DNA from: Paenibacillus sp. J2TS4
GTDB taxonomy: Bacteria > Bacillota > Bacilli > Paenibacillales > NBRC-103111
Assembly: GCF_018403245.1 (NCBI RefSeq)
Contig: NZ_BOSH01000005.1
Span: forward strand, 343,330-407,329
Reading direction: 5' to 3'
DNA length: 64,000 bases
Part shown: positions 8,712 through 17,873 of the stretch, one piece after another
Position numbering within the stretch: the stretch's first letter is position 1
How the letters are laid out: each line of letters begins with the position of its first letter
Program-made: the position numbers and the translations under genes
The notes under the pieces: generated by a model
Databases searched by the model: none
What the model was told of the DNA's origin: nothing
Seen by the model: only the letters and a program-made list of their open reading frames with translations

Positions 8712-9650
8712 CTAGTCTTTCTTCAGCCGATGCGTCTCCTGAAAATGGTGAATATCCACCAAGGTCGATACCTGTTCTGCCCCACCGATACGTAACGTGG
8801 AGGCGGCTCCACATGCGTTCGCGAACTCTATCCAATCCTTGCCGTGCTTGCCGGACAACCACCCGGCAATTGCTCCGGCGTTGAACGAATCACCCGCTCC
8901 AGTCGTATCCACAGGTTGAATATCATATGCCGGTGCGGTCATGACTTTTCCCTCCGGGGAGATTAGCATGCTCCCCTGTGCTCCGCGCTTGATCAACACC
9001 CATAGGCGTTGACTCGGCAATGCCGTCACCACTTCATCCACAGAGGAAGCGCCGAGAATATGAAGAATCTCCTCCTCGCTCGGAATGAACAGATCCGTAT
9101 GGGCTAGAAGCTCTACAATACCATCGCGTTGCCAGTTATTACGCACGTCCCACCCCGTATCAAATGAAGTGCTGATGCCGTGATTTCGAATACGTTCGAA
9201 CAGTTGGGGCCAATGGTCCCGCATCCCATCCTGCAGAAAATACGAGCCGAAATGGACGTGTTCCGCCCGGCTATACAGTTCCTCGGGAATGTCCGCCGGC
9301 GTCAACGCCGCAATGCTTCCCATATAAGTGACCAGACCGCGATCCTTCGATGTAGAGAAGGACAGCGTCACGCCGGTCTGCACATCTCGACTCATCTGCA
9401 CATGCGTCGTGTCCACGCCTTTCTCCTTCAGGCGATTCACGCAGAAGTGCCCGAATTCATCGTCACCGACCACACTGACGAACTGAACATCCTGCCCGAG
9501 TCCCGCCAGTGCACACGCTGTAATCGCCGAAGAAGAGCCGAGAACGACCTGAAAGCGATCCACCACTTTCTCCCGATTCCATTCCGGGATAACGTCTTCT
9601 CCCCCAACGATCATATCCACATTCAATTCGCCCAATATATATACAGACAT
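8712..9650 (-). CDS. PfkB-family carbohydrate kinase
   Basis: 312 residues, the normal length for ribokinase-like sugar kinases. The N-terminal GELNVDMIVGG segment and the C-terminal DTTGAGDSFNAG anion-hole motif with its catalytic aspartate are intact. The start follows GGGAGGATTCGAC. It is the last gene of a minus-strand operon after a solute-binding protein and two permeases, so it probably phosphorylates the imported sugar or its breakdown product in the cytoplasm. The exact sugar cannot be told. Confidence 0.9.
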   Translation of the reverse strand: MSVYILGELNVDMIVGGEDVIPEWNREKVVDRFQVVLGSSSAITACALAGLGQDVQFVSVVGDDEFGHFCVNRLKEKGVDTTHVQMSRDVQTGVTLSFSTSKDRGLVTYMGSIAALTPADIPEELYSRAEHVHFGSYFLQDGMRDHWPQLFERIRNHGISTSFDTGWDVRNNWQRDGIVELLAHTDLFIPSEEEILHILGASSVDEVVTALPSQRLWVLIKRGAQGSMLISPEGKVMTAPAYDIQPVDTTGAGDSFNAGAIAGWLSGKHGKDWIEFANACGAASTLRIGGAEQVSTLVDIHHFQETHRLKKD

Positions 9651-9674
9651 GTCGAATCCTCCCTTGTAATTAAC

Positions 9675-10535
9675 TTATCCTTTGACCGCTCCACTCGACA
9701 GACCTGATATAATATATCGCTGGAAGAAGAGGGCCAGAAGAACCGGCGGCAAGCTGGCAATGACGCCGCCCGTACTCGTCATAATATAGTCGGCACCGTG
9801 TTTACTGCTAAATTCGGTAATGACAACGGGCAGCGTCTTCGCTTCCAACGTCGTCGTGAAATTAAGCGCATAGAAAAATTCATTCCACGACATGATAAAC
9901 GCGAAGATTGTCGTCGCCGCCAGACCCGACAAGGAGACCGGCAAGACGATCGTAAAAAAAGCACGAAGCTTGGAGCATCCGTCAATTCTTGCGGCCTCCT
10001 CCAAATCAGGAGATATTCCTGCCAGATATCCCCTCATGATCCAGATCACAAACGGTAACACAAAGGATAAATACACGACAATCAACGCCCACTTGTTGTT
10101 CATCAATGAAGCTTTGCTTAAGATGATGTACATGGGAATGATGAGCGCAATAGGCGGCACCATCTGCACGAGCAAGATCGTCAACGTAGCCGGCTTCCTG
10201 CCTTTAAACTTTAGCCTTGACAAAGCATATGCCGCCAAAACTCCGAAGAACAGGGCTAACACCGTTACACTTGCAGCAATGATCATGCTGTTCTTCATCG
10301 CAGAGACAAACTGTCCTCCCGCATCCGATGTCGATGCACTTCCACCGAACAGAATGGATCGATAATGGTCTAGCGTCAGTTGTTCCGGAATCCATCTCAG
10401 GGGTACCGTCAACAAGTCTGCTTTTGTCGATAGACTGGAGATAATTAACCATCCATATGGAGCCAGTACGTAGAGCACAATCAGTATCACGAGCGCGTAG
10501 ATGATGATTGGCTTAAACGAGAACACTCTTTTCAT
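9675..10535 (-). CDS. Carbohydrate ABC transporter permease (MalG-type)
   Basis: About 286 residues with six predicted membrane helices and the binding-protein-dependent permease loop (EAARIDGCSKLRAFF). I choose the ATG at 10535 because GAGGTG lies seven bases upstream; the GTG at 10544 is part of that site. It follows the MalF-type permease and precedes the PfkB kinase. No ATPase gene is adjacent. CUT1 systems often share an unlinked MsmX-type ATPase. Confidence 0.9.
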   Translation of the reverse strand: MKRVFSFKPIIIYALVILIVLYVLAPYGWLIISSLSTKADLLTVPLRWIPEQLTLDHYRSILFGGSASTSDAGGQFVSAMKNSMIIAASVTVLALFFGVLAAYALSRLKFKGRKPATLTILLVQMVPPIALIIPMYIILSKASLMNNKWALIVVYLSFVLPFVIWIMRGYLAGISPDLEEAARIDGCSKLRAFFTIVLPVSLSGLAATTIFAFIMSWNEFFYALNFTTTLEAKTLPVVITEFSSKHGADYIMTSTGGVIASLPPVLLALFFQRYIISGLSSGAVKG

Positions 10536-10562
10536 GAAAAACACCTCAGCATGGATGCGAAT

Positions 10563-11474
10563 TTAGATCACTTCGCCGTCCCTTGATTGAAATTTAATGT
10601 AGAGCAGAGCCAGTATAAACGTCACGAACGTAACCATATAAGCCATCGCTGATCCTAACCCGAAGTTCAAGAATTTGAATGTCGTTTTATAGATGTAGAA
10701 GGAGATCAGTTCCGTGCCTCCGCCCGGTCCGCCACCCGTTAGAATAAACGGCAGCTCGAATGTCTGGATGGCCCAGATCGTCTTCATGATGACCAGAATA
10801 ATAATGATGGGTTTAAGAATCGGCAAAGTCACTTTCCAGAAAGCTTGCCAAGCATTCGCCCCATCGATTTTGGCTGATTCATACAGATCCGCCGAAATGT
10901 TCGAAAGGCCTGCTAATACGAGCAGCACCACATACGGGGTTTCTTTCCATATATTGGCGAAAATCATCGCATGTAACGCTGACATCGGTTCGCCCAACCA
11001 GTCCCGATATTCATCAATAATATGCAATTGCGTCAACAGAGCATTGAGTGCTCCGTAGTTCGGGTTGTATATCCACTTCCACATGATCGCATTCACTACA
11101 CTCGGCAACGCCCAAGGCAGGATCATGATGCCTCGCACGAATCCCCTGAATTTGAATTTCTGATTCAAAACAAGGGCAATCCCGATTCCTAGAGAAATCT
11201 CTGCAATTACCGTAACCAAGGTGAAATAACCGGTTAAATGGATCGCATTCAAAAAATACGAGTCTTTAAAAATCTGAATATAGTTGGTCAGTCCAATGAA
11301 TTCCAGGGTACGGTTGGCAAAATCCATTTTGGACATGCTCATGCTTAGCGAGTATAGAAATGGATACAGCAGTACGACTGCAAACACCAGAGCCGTCGGC
11401 AATATTAATAAGTAGCCTAGCTTTCTATCTGAATCCATGACGTTCGTGACGCCTCTCAGAAATTTCGATGTCAT
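10563..11474 (-). CDS. Carbohydrate ABC transporter permease (MalF-type)
   Basis: 303 residues with six membrane helices and the cytoplasmic coupling loop YESAKIDGANAWQAFW, which contacts the ATPase. The start follows GGGGGAACG. It forms a heterodimeric channel with the downstream MalG-type permease in a CUT1 importer. A stem-loop separates it from the solute-binding protein gene upstream. Confidence 0.9.
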   Translation of the reverse strand: MTSKFLRGVTNVMDSDRKLGYLLILPTALVFAVVLLYPFLYSLSMSMSKMDFANRTLEFIGLTNYIQIFKDSYFLNAIHLTGYFTLVTVIAEISLGIGIALVLNQKFKFRGFVRGIMILPWALPSVVNAIMWKWIYNPNYGALNALLTQLHIIDEYRDWLGEPMSALHAMIFANIWKETPYVVLLVLAGLSNISADLYESAKIDGANAWQAFWKVTLPILKPIIIILVIMKTIWAIQTFELPFILTGGGPGGGTELISFYIYKTTFKFLNFGLGSAMAYMVTFVTFILALLYIKFQSRDGEVI

Positions 11475-11507
11475 CGTTCCCCCACGCTTTCATAGACCCG
11501 CTGCTGC

Positions 11508-11538
11508 GGAAGCACATTCTTTACTAGCATGTGCTTCC
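11508..11538 (-). promoter_or_regulatory. Intercistronic stem-loop after the binding-protein gene
   Basis: A perfect 10-bp stem (GGAAGCACAT / ATGTGCTTCC) with an 11-base loop between the binding-protein stop and the first permease. It has no T-run. It may protect the upstream mRNA end and raise binding-protein output relative to permeases. A similar element sits at the same point in the second ABC locus. Confidence 0.55.
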
Positions 11539-11551
11539 GACCCAGCATCGT

Positions 11552-12856
11552 TTACTCAGTAAATTGCGCCACATTGCGCTCAATCTCTTTGAAACCTTCC
11601 TCAATGCTCACTTTATCCAACAAAATCTTAATACTTTCCACCTGTACGACGTTCGAGAACTGATCGTACCAGAGTACATCCTGAAGTCCCTTTGCCGTCA
11701 AAGACTGTGTACCAAAATCTTCCCAGTGCGGATAAATCTCCAGCAACTCCGGATCATGGAACAGATCCGTCCAGATCGGCAAAGCCCCGATCTCCTGTGC
11801 TTTTCTCTTGTCGAATGCTTTGCTTGACATATACTCGATGTACTTCCAAGCCGCTTCTTTGTTCTTGCTGTTCTTGGGAATAGCCATTGCCTCCGGCAAG
11901 GTGAGTACCGCACCAGATGATTCGTCTACACCGATGGAGTAAGGTGCTACGGCAATCTCATCCACGATCTTCGACTTCTCCGGGTCATTGGCCGTCTGAT
12001 AAATACCGGACCATGCTTGCAAGAAGAAAGCCGTGTCCCCTTTCAAGAACACATCGGCAACCGTCTCATAGTTCGAAGTGATCGAAGCAGGGTCGATGAA
12101 CTTATCCTCGTGCAGCCCTTCTCGAATAAAGGTGTACGCTTGCGTCAGCACCTCATTGTCAGTCAGATGAACTTGATTGTTTTGATCCAGAAAATCGGCA
12201 CCGAACGAGTACGCCATATACGTCAGTTGGTTCATCCCCGACTGTGCTTGCATGTATGAATCGATGAAACCGTATTTGACCAATCCCTGATCGATCAGGA
12301 TTTTGGACTGTTCCTTCAACTCCTCCCATGTTTTCGGAGGGGCTGCAATCCCGGCGTCTTCCAGTTTCTTTTTGTTGTACATAAAGAACCGCGTATCATT
12401 ATTCCAAGGAATGCCGTATAGCTTTCCTTCATAAGAGAATTTGTCCAGCAATCCCGGAAGGATGCCGTCCTTCATCTCCCCGTTCATCAGCTCATCCAGA
12501 GGAGTAATCCATTCGTTGGTTGCGAACTTCGCCACCCAGGAGTTATCTAATTCGATGACATCGTAAGAGTCTCCCCCTGCCGTCATTTCCACCGTAATCT
12601 TATCGGCTACGTTATCCCACGACATATTGATCAGTTCGACTTCAATACCGGTCTCTTTTTCGAATTGTCGCGTCTCTTTTTCCATGAATCCCACGTTATC
12701 CATCTCATGCTTCGGCAATAAAACCGTGATCTTTTGCTTCTTCTCCGTGTTGCCGTCTTTCCCTGACGAATCTGTCTGATTGGAACATGCCGACAACAGC
12801 AAGCCCATGATCAAGGCGCACACTGCAATAGACCCCGCTACTTTCCTTTTCAACAT
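11552..12856 (-). CDS. Extracellular sugar-binding lipoprotein (ABC importer)
   Basis: About 434 residues. The N-terminus has a signal sequence with lipobox LLSAC (Cys near residue 24), so it is anchored on the outer face of the membrane. The body matches family 1 solute-binding proteins (TAGGDSYDVIELD, FLKGDTAFFLQ). I use the ATG at 12856 because GGGGAGG lies seven bases upstream; the longer frame reads through that site. It is the first structural gene after the AraC/Cache regulator. Confidence 0.9.
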   Translation of the reverse strand: MLKRKVAGSIAVCALIMGLLLSACSNQTDSSGKDGNTEKKQKITVLLPKHEMDNVGFMEKETRQFEKETGIEVELINMSWDNVADKITVEMTAGGDSYDVIELDNSWVAKFATNEWITPLDELMNGEMKDGILPGLLDKFSYEGKLYGIPWNNDTRFFMYNKKKLEDAGIAAPPKTWEELKEQSKILIDQGLVKYGFIDSYMQAQSGMNQLTYMAYSFGADFLDQNNQVHLTDNEVLTQAYTFIREGLHEDKFIDPASITSNYETVADVFLKGDTAFFLQAWSGIYQTANDPEKSKIVDEIAVAPYSIGVDESSGAVLTLPEAMAIPKNSKNKEAAWKYIEYMSSKAFDKRKAQEIGALPIWTDLFHDPELLEIYPHWEDFGTQSLTAKGLQDVLWYDQFSNVVQVESIKILLDKVSIEEGFKEIERNVAQFTE

Positions 12857-13086
12857 GCCGTATCCTCCCCAATTTCGTTTTTCCACATCCGGAGCGCTCC
12901 GGTATTCTGAGTATAAGCAACTGTGCCCTGTTCGGAAATCGCCAATAAGCAGAATCCATCGTCAGAATGCAAAATCTCGAATCACCATATTCCGATCTGC
13001 ATGTGCAAAAACCAAAAAATATCGCGAATCGACGCATACACAAATAGACGCTTATCCGCATTATGCGCGACAAGCGTCTTCTTGAT

Positions 13087-15396
13087 CTACTCTCGGTACT
13101 TACCGGGTGTGATTCCCTCGTACTTTTTGAATGCACGGATAAACGTGTTCGTACTAGCGAAGCCAACCTGCAGGGCAATCTGATTGACGTTCTGCTCACT
13201 ATGTCTAAGCAATGCCTTGGCCTTCTCCAAGCGGAACCGCAATATATAATCGAGCAGTCCCCCTCCTGTCTGCTCTTTGAACAACCTCGACAAATACGTC
13301 GGCGTCATGCCGAAGTGCGCGCCCATCGCCGCCACACTTAGTCCCGTATCCCGATAGTTCTCCTCAAGAAACGCAGTAACCTCCTCTTGTAATTCCCGGG
13401 TGTCCTCTTTACGCTGTTCGTTCACATACGCACACAATCGCTCCAGGATCTCATTCATCTCCTCCTTGATTTCAGCGATTTGTTGACAGTTGAACAAGCG
13501 GCGCACCGGGTTGAGCTGTTGCAAGAGGGACTCATCAATAAACGGACTAATCTCGTACAACGTATTCATCATCGTGTTGATCAGATTTAATTTCATCAGT
13601 TTGACCGTTTGCACGGATAGCGGGGCGGAGCTGCTGTGCAACTCAAACATCTCGCCCAGCGCTTCTTTCGCTTGGTTCACGTCACCAATCTTCACATAAT
13701 TAATGAGCTTTCTCCCTGTGCGCAAAGACGAGAAATGTACCCAGTCTTCCGACTGCATGTTGTCCGAGTTAATCATATTTCCGTAAAAGGAGATGCCCGA
13801 TATGCCCAGAATCAAATTGTATTCGATGGTATCTAGCGCTTCCCGATAAGCGACGGGCAAGGAGAGGAGATCCGATTTCATATTGCTGACTGCCATCGTA
13901 AAAGGAATACGGTATTTTTCATCGATAAACGTGCGTATTTCCTTCGCGATCCCGTTCATCTTCTGACGAATCTCTTCCGCATCGCCGTGGAACTGGATGA
14001 TCAGCACCAGATTGCCGTTCGCTTCCGTTCCTATAACGCCATAATGAGCAGAGACAATATCCTTCGCCGTATTCGACAGAATGAATCTGGCCAGCCGCAT
14101 TTCCTTAGCCAGCCCATGCTCTTTGGCCGGCACTTGGTACGCCATCTTCTCTTCATTCACCTGCAGGATCATTATCCCGAACAGATGTCCATCAAAAAGG
14201 TGGTCAGCGAAACATTCACTTACCCATTCCTGATCCATCCAGTGCCCTTCGAGCCACTGCACAAGATCATTCGTTTTTAATAAATCTTCCTGTCTATGCA
14301 TAATTTGATGAATCTGCTTCTTGTCCAAGGCAGACTGAGCAATCGCTTGCTCAATCCATTCGAACTCATTCGTTCTTTTGTCAAATGATCGACCGTCATG
14401 ATCTGCAATTCCGCGTATGAGTCGATTCAGTGGATGATAGTTTCTTCGAATGAAAAAGTACGTCAGCAGGCCTCCCAATGTGAAACTTAGGGCCAGACCG
14501 GCCACGGTTAGATTACGAATATAGTTCAGCTTCTCCTCAATCGCTTGAGTCGGGACGAACGACAAATACGTCCAGCCCAGAATATCCGACTTTACGTGAG
14601 ATACCGTCCAATCCCGTTCGTTATACGCCGCATGAAAGTTGCCCGATAATTCATAGACACGCGGATCATCCGTCACTTCATGGATCTCCGATGTCGCGGC
14701 CACAACGCGATAGCTGTCATCGAGAATCAACAACTGTGCCCCCTCGACCCACTGGAGATTTCGAATCGGCTCCAGAAAGTTCGAGCCATCCATCACGAGC
14801 ACCAGTTGGCCGAATAGCGAATTTTGATTCAGCGTAGGTAAAGATTGGACCAACACGACCGCCTCACACACATTCTGTTCTCCGTGCGGTCGGCATACCG
14901 TCTCGAAGTCACCGTAATGAGGTTGGGACAGAAGTTCCTCCCATTGCTCGACCGACCAACTCTCATCCCCATGCAGCCGCTTGTTGAACAGATCATAGGG
15001 CAAGAACGTATCATAACTAATCGCACCGCTCTGATCGCCCAATACGATATAGATATCATCCAGAAAGGAGTTCGTCATCTTGTAACCGCGTAGATACTGC
15101 ATCACCGCGTTGTATTGCAACGCTTTGTCCGTATCCAAAGTCAAATAAGGCAAGCCACGAATAGCGGGTTTGGTCGCAAGCTCGTTAGCTATTTTCTGAA
15201 TATCCCGTAATCGATCATCAATGGCGTACTGGACTTGATTCAGCATCGATTGGTTCGCATCATGGATCTCTCTTTCCAACATACTTCTTGTAAAAGGGTA
15301 GATGGATGCGCTTACGATAACAGGAATGAAAAAAATAACCGCATAGGACACGATCCACGCATACATGACACTTCGTTTTGATCGAAACATCGCCAT
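13087..15396 (-). CDS. Membrane-anchored AraC-family regulator with extracellular Cache-like domain
   Basis: 769 residues: a membrane helix at about 12-34, a large extracellular sensor region (about 35-290, Cache-like), a second membrane helix near 293-313, a cytoplasmic linker, and a C-terminal AraC helix-turn-helix pair (AAMGAHFGMTPTYLSRLF and QIALQVGFASTNTFIRAF). This one-component architecture is common in Paenibacillus beside CUT1 sugar importers. It lies directly upstream of the binding-protein gene on the same strand, so it probably activates that operon when it senses the sugar outside the cell. Confidence 0.9.
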   Translation of the reverse strand: MAMFRSKRSVMYAWIVSYAVIFFIPVIVSASIYPFTRSMLEREIHDANQSMLNQVQYAIDDRLRDIQKIANELATKPAIRGLPYLTLDTDKALQYNAVMQYLRGYKMTNSFLDDIYIVLGDQSGAISYDTFLPYDLFNKRLHGDESWSVEQWEELLSQPHYGDFETVCRPHGEQNVCEAVVLVQSLPTLNQNSLFGQLVLVMDGSNFLEPIRNLQWVEGAQLLILDDSYRVVAATSEIHEVTDDPRVYELSGNFHAAYNERDWTVSHVKSDILGWTYLSFVPTQAIEEKLNYIRNLTVAGLALSFTLGGLLTYFFIRRNYHPLNRLIRGIADHDGRSFDKRTNEFEWIEQAIAQSALDKKQIHQIMHRQEDLLKTNDLVQWLEGHWMDQEWVSECFADHLFDGHLFGIMILQVNEEKMAYQVPAKEHGLAKEMRLARFILSNTAKDIVSAHYGVIGTEANGNLVLIIQFHGDAEEIRQKMNGIAKEIRTFIDEKYRIPFTMAVSNMKSDLLSLPVAYREALDTIEYNLILGISGISFYGNMINSDNMQSEDWVHFSSLRTGRKLINYVKIGDVNQAKEALGEMFELHSSSAPLSVQTVKLMKLNLINTMMNTLYEISPFIDESLLQQLNPVRRLFNCQQIAEIKEEMNEILERLCAYVNEQRKEDTRELQEEVTAFLEENYRDTGLSVAAMGAHFGMTPTYLSRLFKEQTGGGLLDYILRFRLEKAKALLRHSEQNVNQIALQVGFASTNTFIRAFKKYEGITPGKYRE

Positions 15397-15688
15397 TCTT
15401 CACCCTTTCCACGATCCTATACACCCTTCGAATCTTCCATTTCTCAATTCCTGACACTTCCATAATATAAAGGGTTCGCTCCATTTTTACAAGTCACCTG
15501 GGCAAAGAGACTGCCTATGTATAAGAAAAACCCTATAGTTTGAATTATTTCGTTTTGTGTATTTACAAAAAATAAAAAGCAATGTAGCATATAACTATGT
15601 TTTGAAAAATAACACTGTTATACGAAAGGGGTGAAGTCCCCTGGATTTAACAGCTTAAATTAAACACTAAATAAAGGTGGTGGCCCTC

Positions 15689-16279
15689 GTGGTAAGTAGA
15701 TTTGAACGAGAGCAAATTCGTCTAAGAGAAGAAGTTCTTAAAGCTGCCTTACACATTGCTGCATCCAACGGATGGTCAAAAGTAAGCATAAGAAGAATCG
15801 CAAGTGAAATTGAGTACAGCACGACAAAAGTTTATGAGCTGTTTGAAAACAAGGAACAACTTATTCTTGAACTCCTGCGCAATGGTTTTAAATTGTTAGC
15901 CGGCCAACTTGAAGAGGCTGTTAGCAAATATTCAAATCCGCGAGAACAAGCTATGGCTTTAGCAAAAGCATATTGTGCCTTTGCCTGGGAGAATGGAGCC
16001 TATTATCGGATCATGTATGGCATGGATGGGGTCCCGTTCGGAGTTGAACAGACTTGGCAAGAGGGAATGCGTATAGGGGAGATTAGCAAAAATGTGCTCT
16101 CTTCCTACCTGCCTCATTGTAGCGATGAAGAGCTTGATCGTTATGTCTATGCCACTTGGGGGGCATTGCACGGAATTTCATCCTTATTTATATCTGGCAG
16201 ATTATACGGCACAAGAGAGCAAGCAGAGGAGCTTGCATTAAAAGCTGTCTTAGATATGACAAAAAAGGAGGAGGATTAA
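15689..16279 (+). CDS. TetR/AcrR-family transcriptional regulator
   Basis: About 196 residues from the GTG at 15689, chosen because AAAGGTGG lies upstream at good spacing; a GTG at 15677 lies inside that site. The helix-turn-helix region reads SKVSIRRIASEIEYSTT then KVYELFENKEQLI. The stop is three bases before the DUF4267 gene, so the two form an operon. It probably represses itself and that membrane protein. Confidence 0.88.
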   Translation: MVSRFEREQIRLREEVLKAALHIAASNGWSKVSIRRIASEIEYSTTKVYELFENKEQLILELLRNGFKLLAGQLEEAVSKYSNPREQAMALAKAYCAFAWENGAYYRIMYGMDGVPFGVEQTWQEGMRIGEISKNVLSSYLPHCSDEELDRYVYATWGALHGISSLFISGRLYGTREQAEELALKAVLDMTKKEED

Positions 16280-16282
16280 GAA

Positions 16283-16717
16283 GTGAATGAGAAAAAAATA
16301 AAACGCTGGGGCCCTAAATCATTATCTTTTTGGCTCATCATTTTATGTGCATGTGGTTTAATGGGCTTAGGTATTAATGGTTTTATTCAACCTGTCGCTG
16401 CTTCAAGAGCATTTGGCTTAGAAATCTTGAATCCGCTGGACAGTGGGTATGTCAGGGTGAAGGCAACAAGAGATTTAGTACTTGGAATAAGTATCATTGT
16501 TTTTGTTTTCATGAGAATAAAAAAGGTTTTGATCGCTTTTTCGCTTGTGTCTGCAATCATCCCTTTTATTGATGGAATTTTAGTCCTTACACAATATGGG
16601 GGTGAAGTTAAGGATAGCTGGCAGCATTTTATTACAATGCTCGGTGTTTTATTGTTAGCATTCTTACTATGGAGAGAGAAGGGTATAGATCCCCCCATAG
16701 CAAAGGGCGCAACCTAA
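16283..16717 (+). CDS. DUF4267 family membrane protein
   Basis: 144 residues with four predicted membrane helices, including one near the N-terminus (FWLIILCACGLMGLGING). The GFIQPVAASRAFG and KATRDLVLG segments resemble the DUF4267 family, whose function is not known. The start GTG follows AGGAGGAGGATTAAGAA, overlapping the end of the TetR gene. It is co-transcribed with that regulator. Confidence 0.75.
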   Translation: MNEKKIKRWGPKSLSFWLIILCACGLMGLGINGFIQPVAASRAFGLEILNPLDSGYVRVKATRDLVLGISIIVFVFMRIKKVLIAFSLVSAIIPFIDGILVLTQYGGEVKDSWQHFITMLGVLLLAFLLWREKGIDPPIAKGAT

Positions 16718-16818
16718 AAGGTTTCTTAACTAAAAACTGACCCTATGCTCGGACCGTGTGATGGCGGCTGTATGACGGAGAACTTATGCTAAGCATAGTT
16801 CTGCGGGAGCAAATACAC

Positions 16819-16851
16819 AAAAGCCCGAACGACTGAATACGTTCGAGCTTT
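16819..16851. terminator. Rho-independent terminator
   Basis: An imperfect stem (AAGCCCGAACG / CGTTCGAGCTT) flanked by A- and T-runs, located between the convergent DUF4267 gene and the rlmD-like tail copy b, where it could act in both directions. Confidence 0.65.
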
Positions 16852-16888
16852 AACGGGCAGGTAAATGCGGTTCTAAAAATACTACTTC

Positions 16889-16928
16889 TTAATGAGCGAC
16901 ACATAACACTCCACATGCGTTGAGTAGA
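16889..16928 (-). repeat. rlmD-tail attachment scar (copy b)
   Basis: On the minus strand it reads YSTHVECYVAH then stop, a close match to the HVEC peptide at the end of RlmD (CATGTGGAGTG core at 16905-16916). It is followed by a terminator and shares flanking sequence (TTTACCTGC) with the copy at 41.3 kb. Confidence 0.7.
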
Positions 16929-16983
16929 CAGCGCCAATACTGCCTGCCATCATAGTTATCCCGTTGCTTGTTATTATAAGTAG

Positions 16984-17853
16984 TCAAATACGATTAAAAT
17001 GCAGCAGCTTGTCAGGGTTCATTAAAATATAAATGTTCGAGATCCTATCATCCATAATCTGAAAAGTGATAACAGCAAATATATAATCCATTACCTTAAG
17101 AACAATGCCGGGATATCCGTTAATTTCCAGAATGTCGCACGTAAAGTTTTGGGGAACCTCGGGTCGAATCGCCGTAAAATAACGAGTAATAAGATCTTGC
17201 CCGACAATTGGGCGAATAGCCGCTTTCGCTTTCCCTCCGCCATCCGTGAATAGAACCGTTTCTGAAGTCAAGATATTCAGTAACCGGTCCATATTACCAG
17301 TAACGAGTGCTTGAACGAATTGTTCCACCATTGGGCCGGTATTTGTCTTTGACGGTATGTTTTTATCCGAAATATCGCCGATACTCCTTTTGGCCCGATA
17401 AAAAATCTGACGACAATTCCCGCTGCTCTTGTCGACCATTTCGGCAATCTCGTTGAAAGGATACTGAAATACTTCCCTTAGAAGGAAGACGACACGTTCC
17501 ATTGTTGAGAGCTGCTGCAATAGAAGCAAGTAAGCCGTAGAAAGCGTTTCTTTGGAAATATAGTTATTTAGAGGGTCTTTGCTGTCTCCGTTGGTAGCAT
17601 AGGGTTCCGGCAGCCAGGGTCCCAAATACGTTTCACGTTGCCTGCTGGCTGATTTGAGTCGGTTGATGCAACTGTTAGTCACGATTTTACACATATACGC
17701 TTTAATATTCAGAACTTCATCACTTTGAGCATTCTGTAAGGTAATAAACGCTTCCTGAACGATATCTTCCGCATCCATGACACTGCCCATCATTCGATAT
17801 GCCAATGAAAATAAAAGGGGCTTTAAGTCGTTATACAATTGTTCGGTTTCCAT
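16984..17853 (-). CDS. ECF41-family RNA polymerase sigma factor (SigJ-like)
   Basis: 289 residues. Sigma-70 regions 2 and 4 are followed by a SnoaL-like C-terminal extension. The three ECF41 signatures are all present: WLPEP (80-84), DGGGK (204-208) and NPDKL (about 279-283). In this group the extension replaces an anti-sigma factor. ECF41 genes typically sit beside carboxymuconolactone decarboxylases, oxidoreductases or epimerases; here an FAD oxidoreductase is directly upstream and a carboxymuconolactone decarboxylase lies 2 kb further. The start at 17853 follows GGGGGGTTATCAT. Confidence 0.92.
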   Translation of the reverse strand: METEQLYNDLKPLLFSLAYRMMGSVMDAEDIVQEAFITLQNAQSDEVLNIKAYMCKIVTNSCINRLKSASRQRETYLGPWLPEPYATNGDSKDPLNNYISKETLSTAYLLLLQQLSTMERVVFLLREVFQYPFNEIAEMVDKSSGNCRQIFYRAKRSIGDISDKNIPSKTNTGPMVEQFVQALVTGNMDRLLNILTSETVLFTDGGGKAKAAIRPIVGQDLITRYFTAIRPEVPQNFTCDILEINGYPGIVLKVMDYIFAVITFQIMDDRISNIYILMNPDKLLHFNRI

Positions 17854-17873
17854 ATGATAACCCCCCAAAGCTA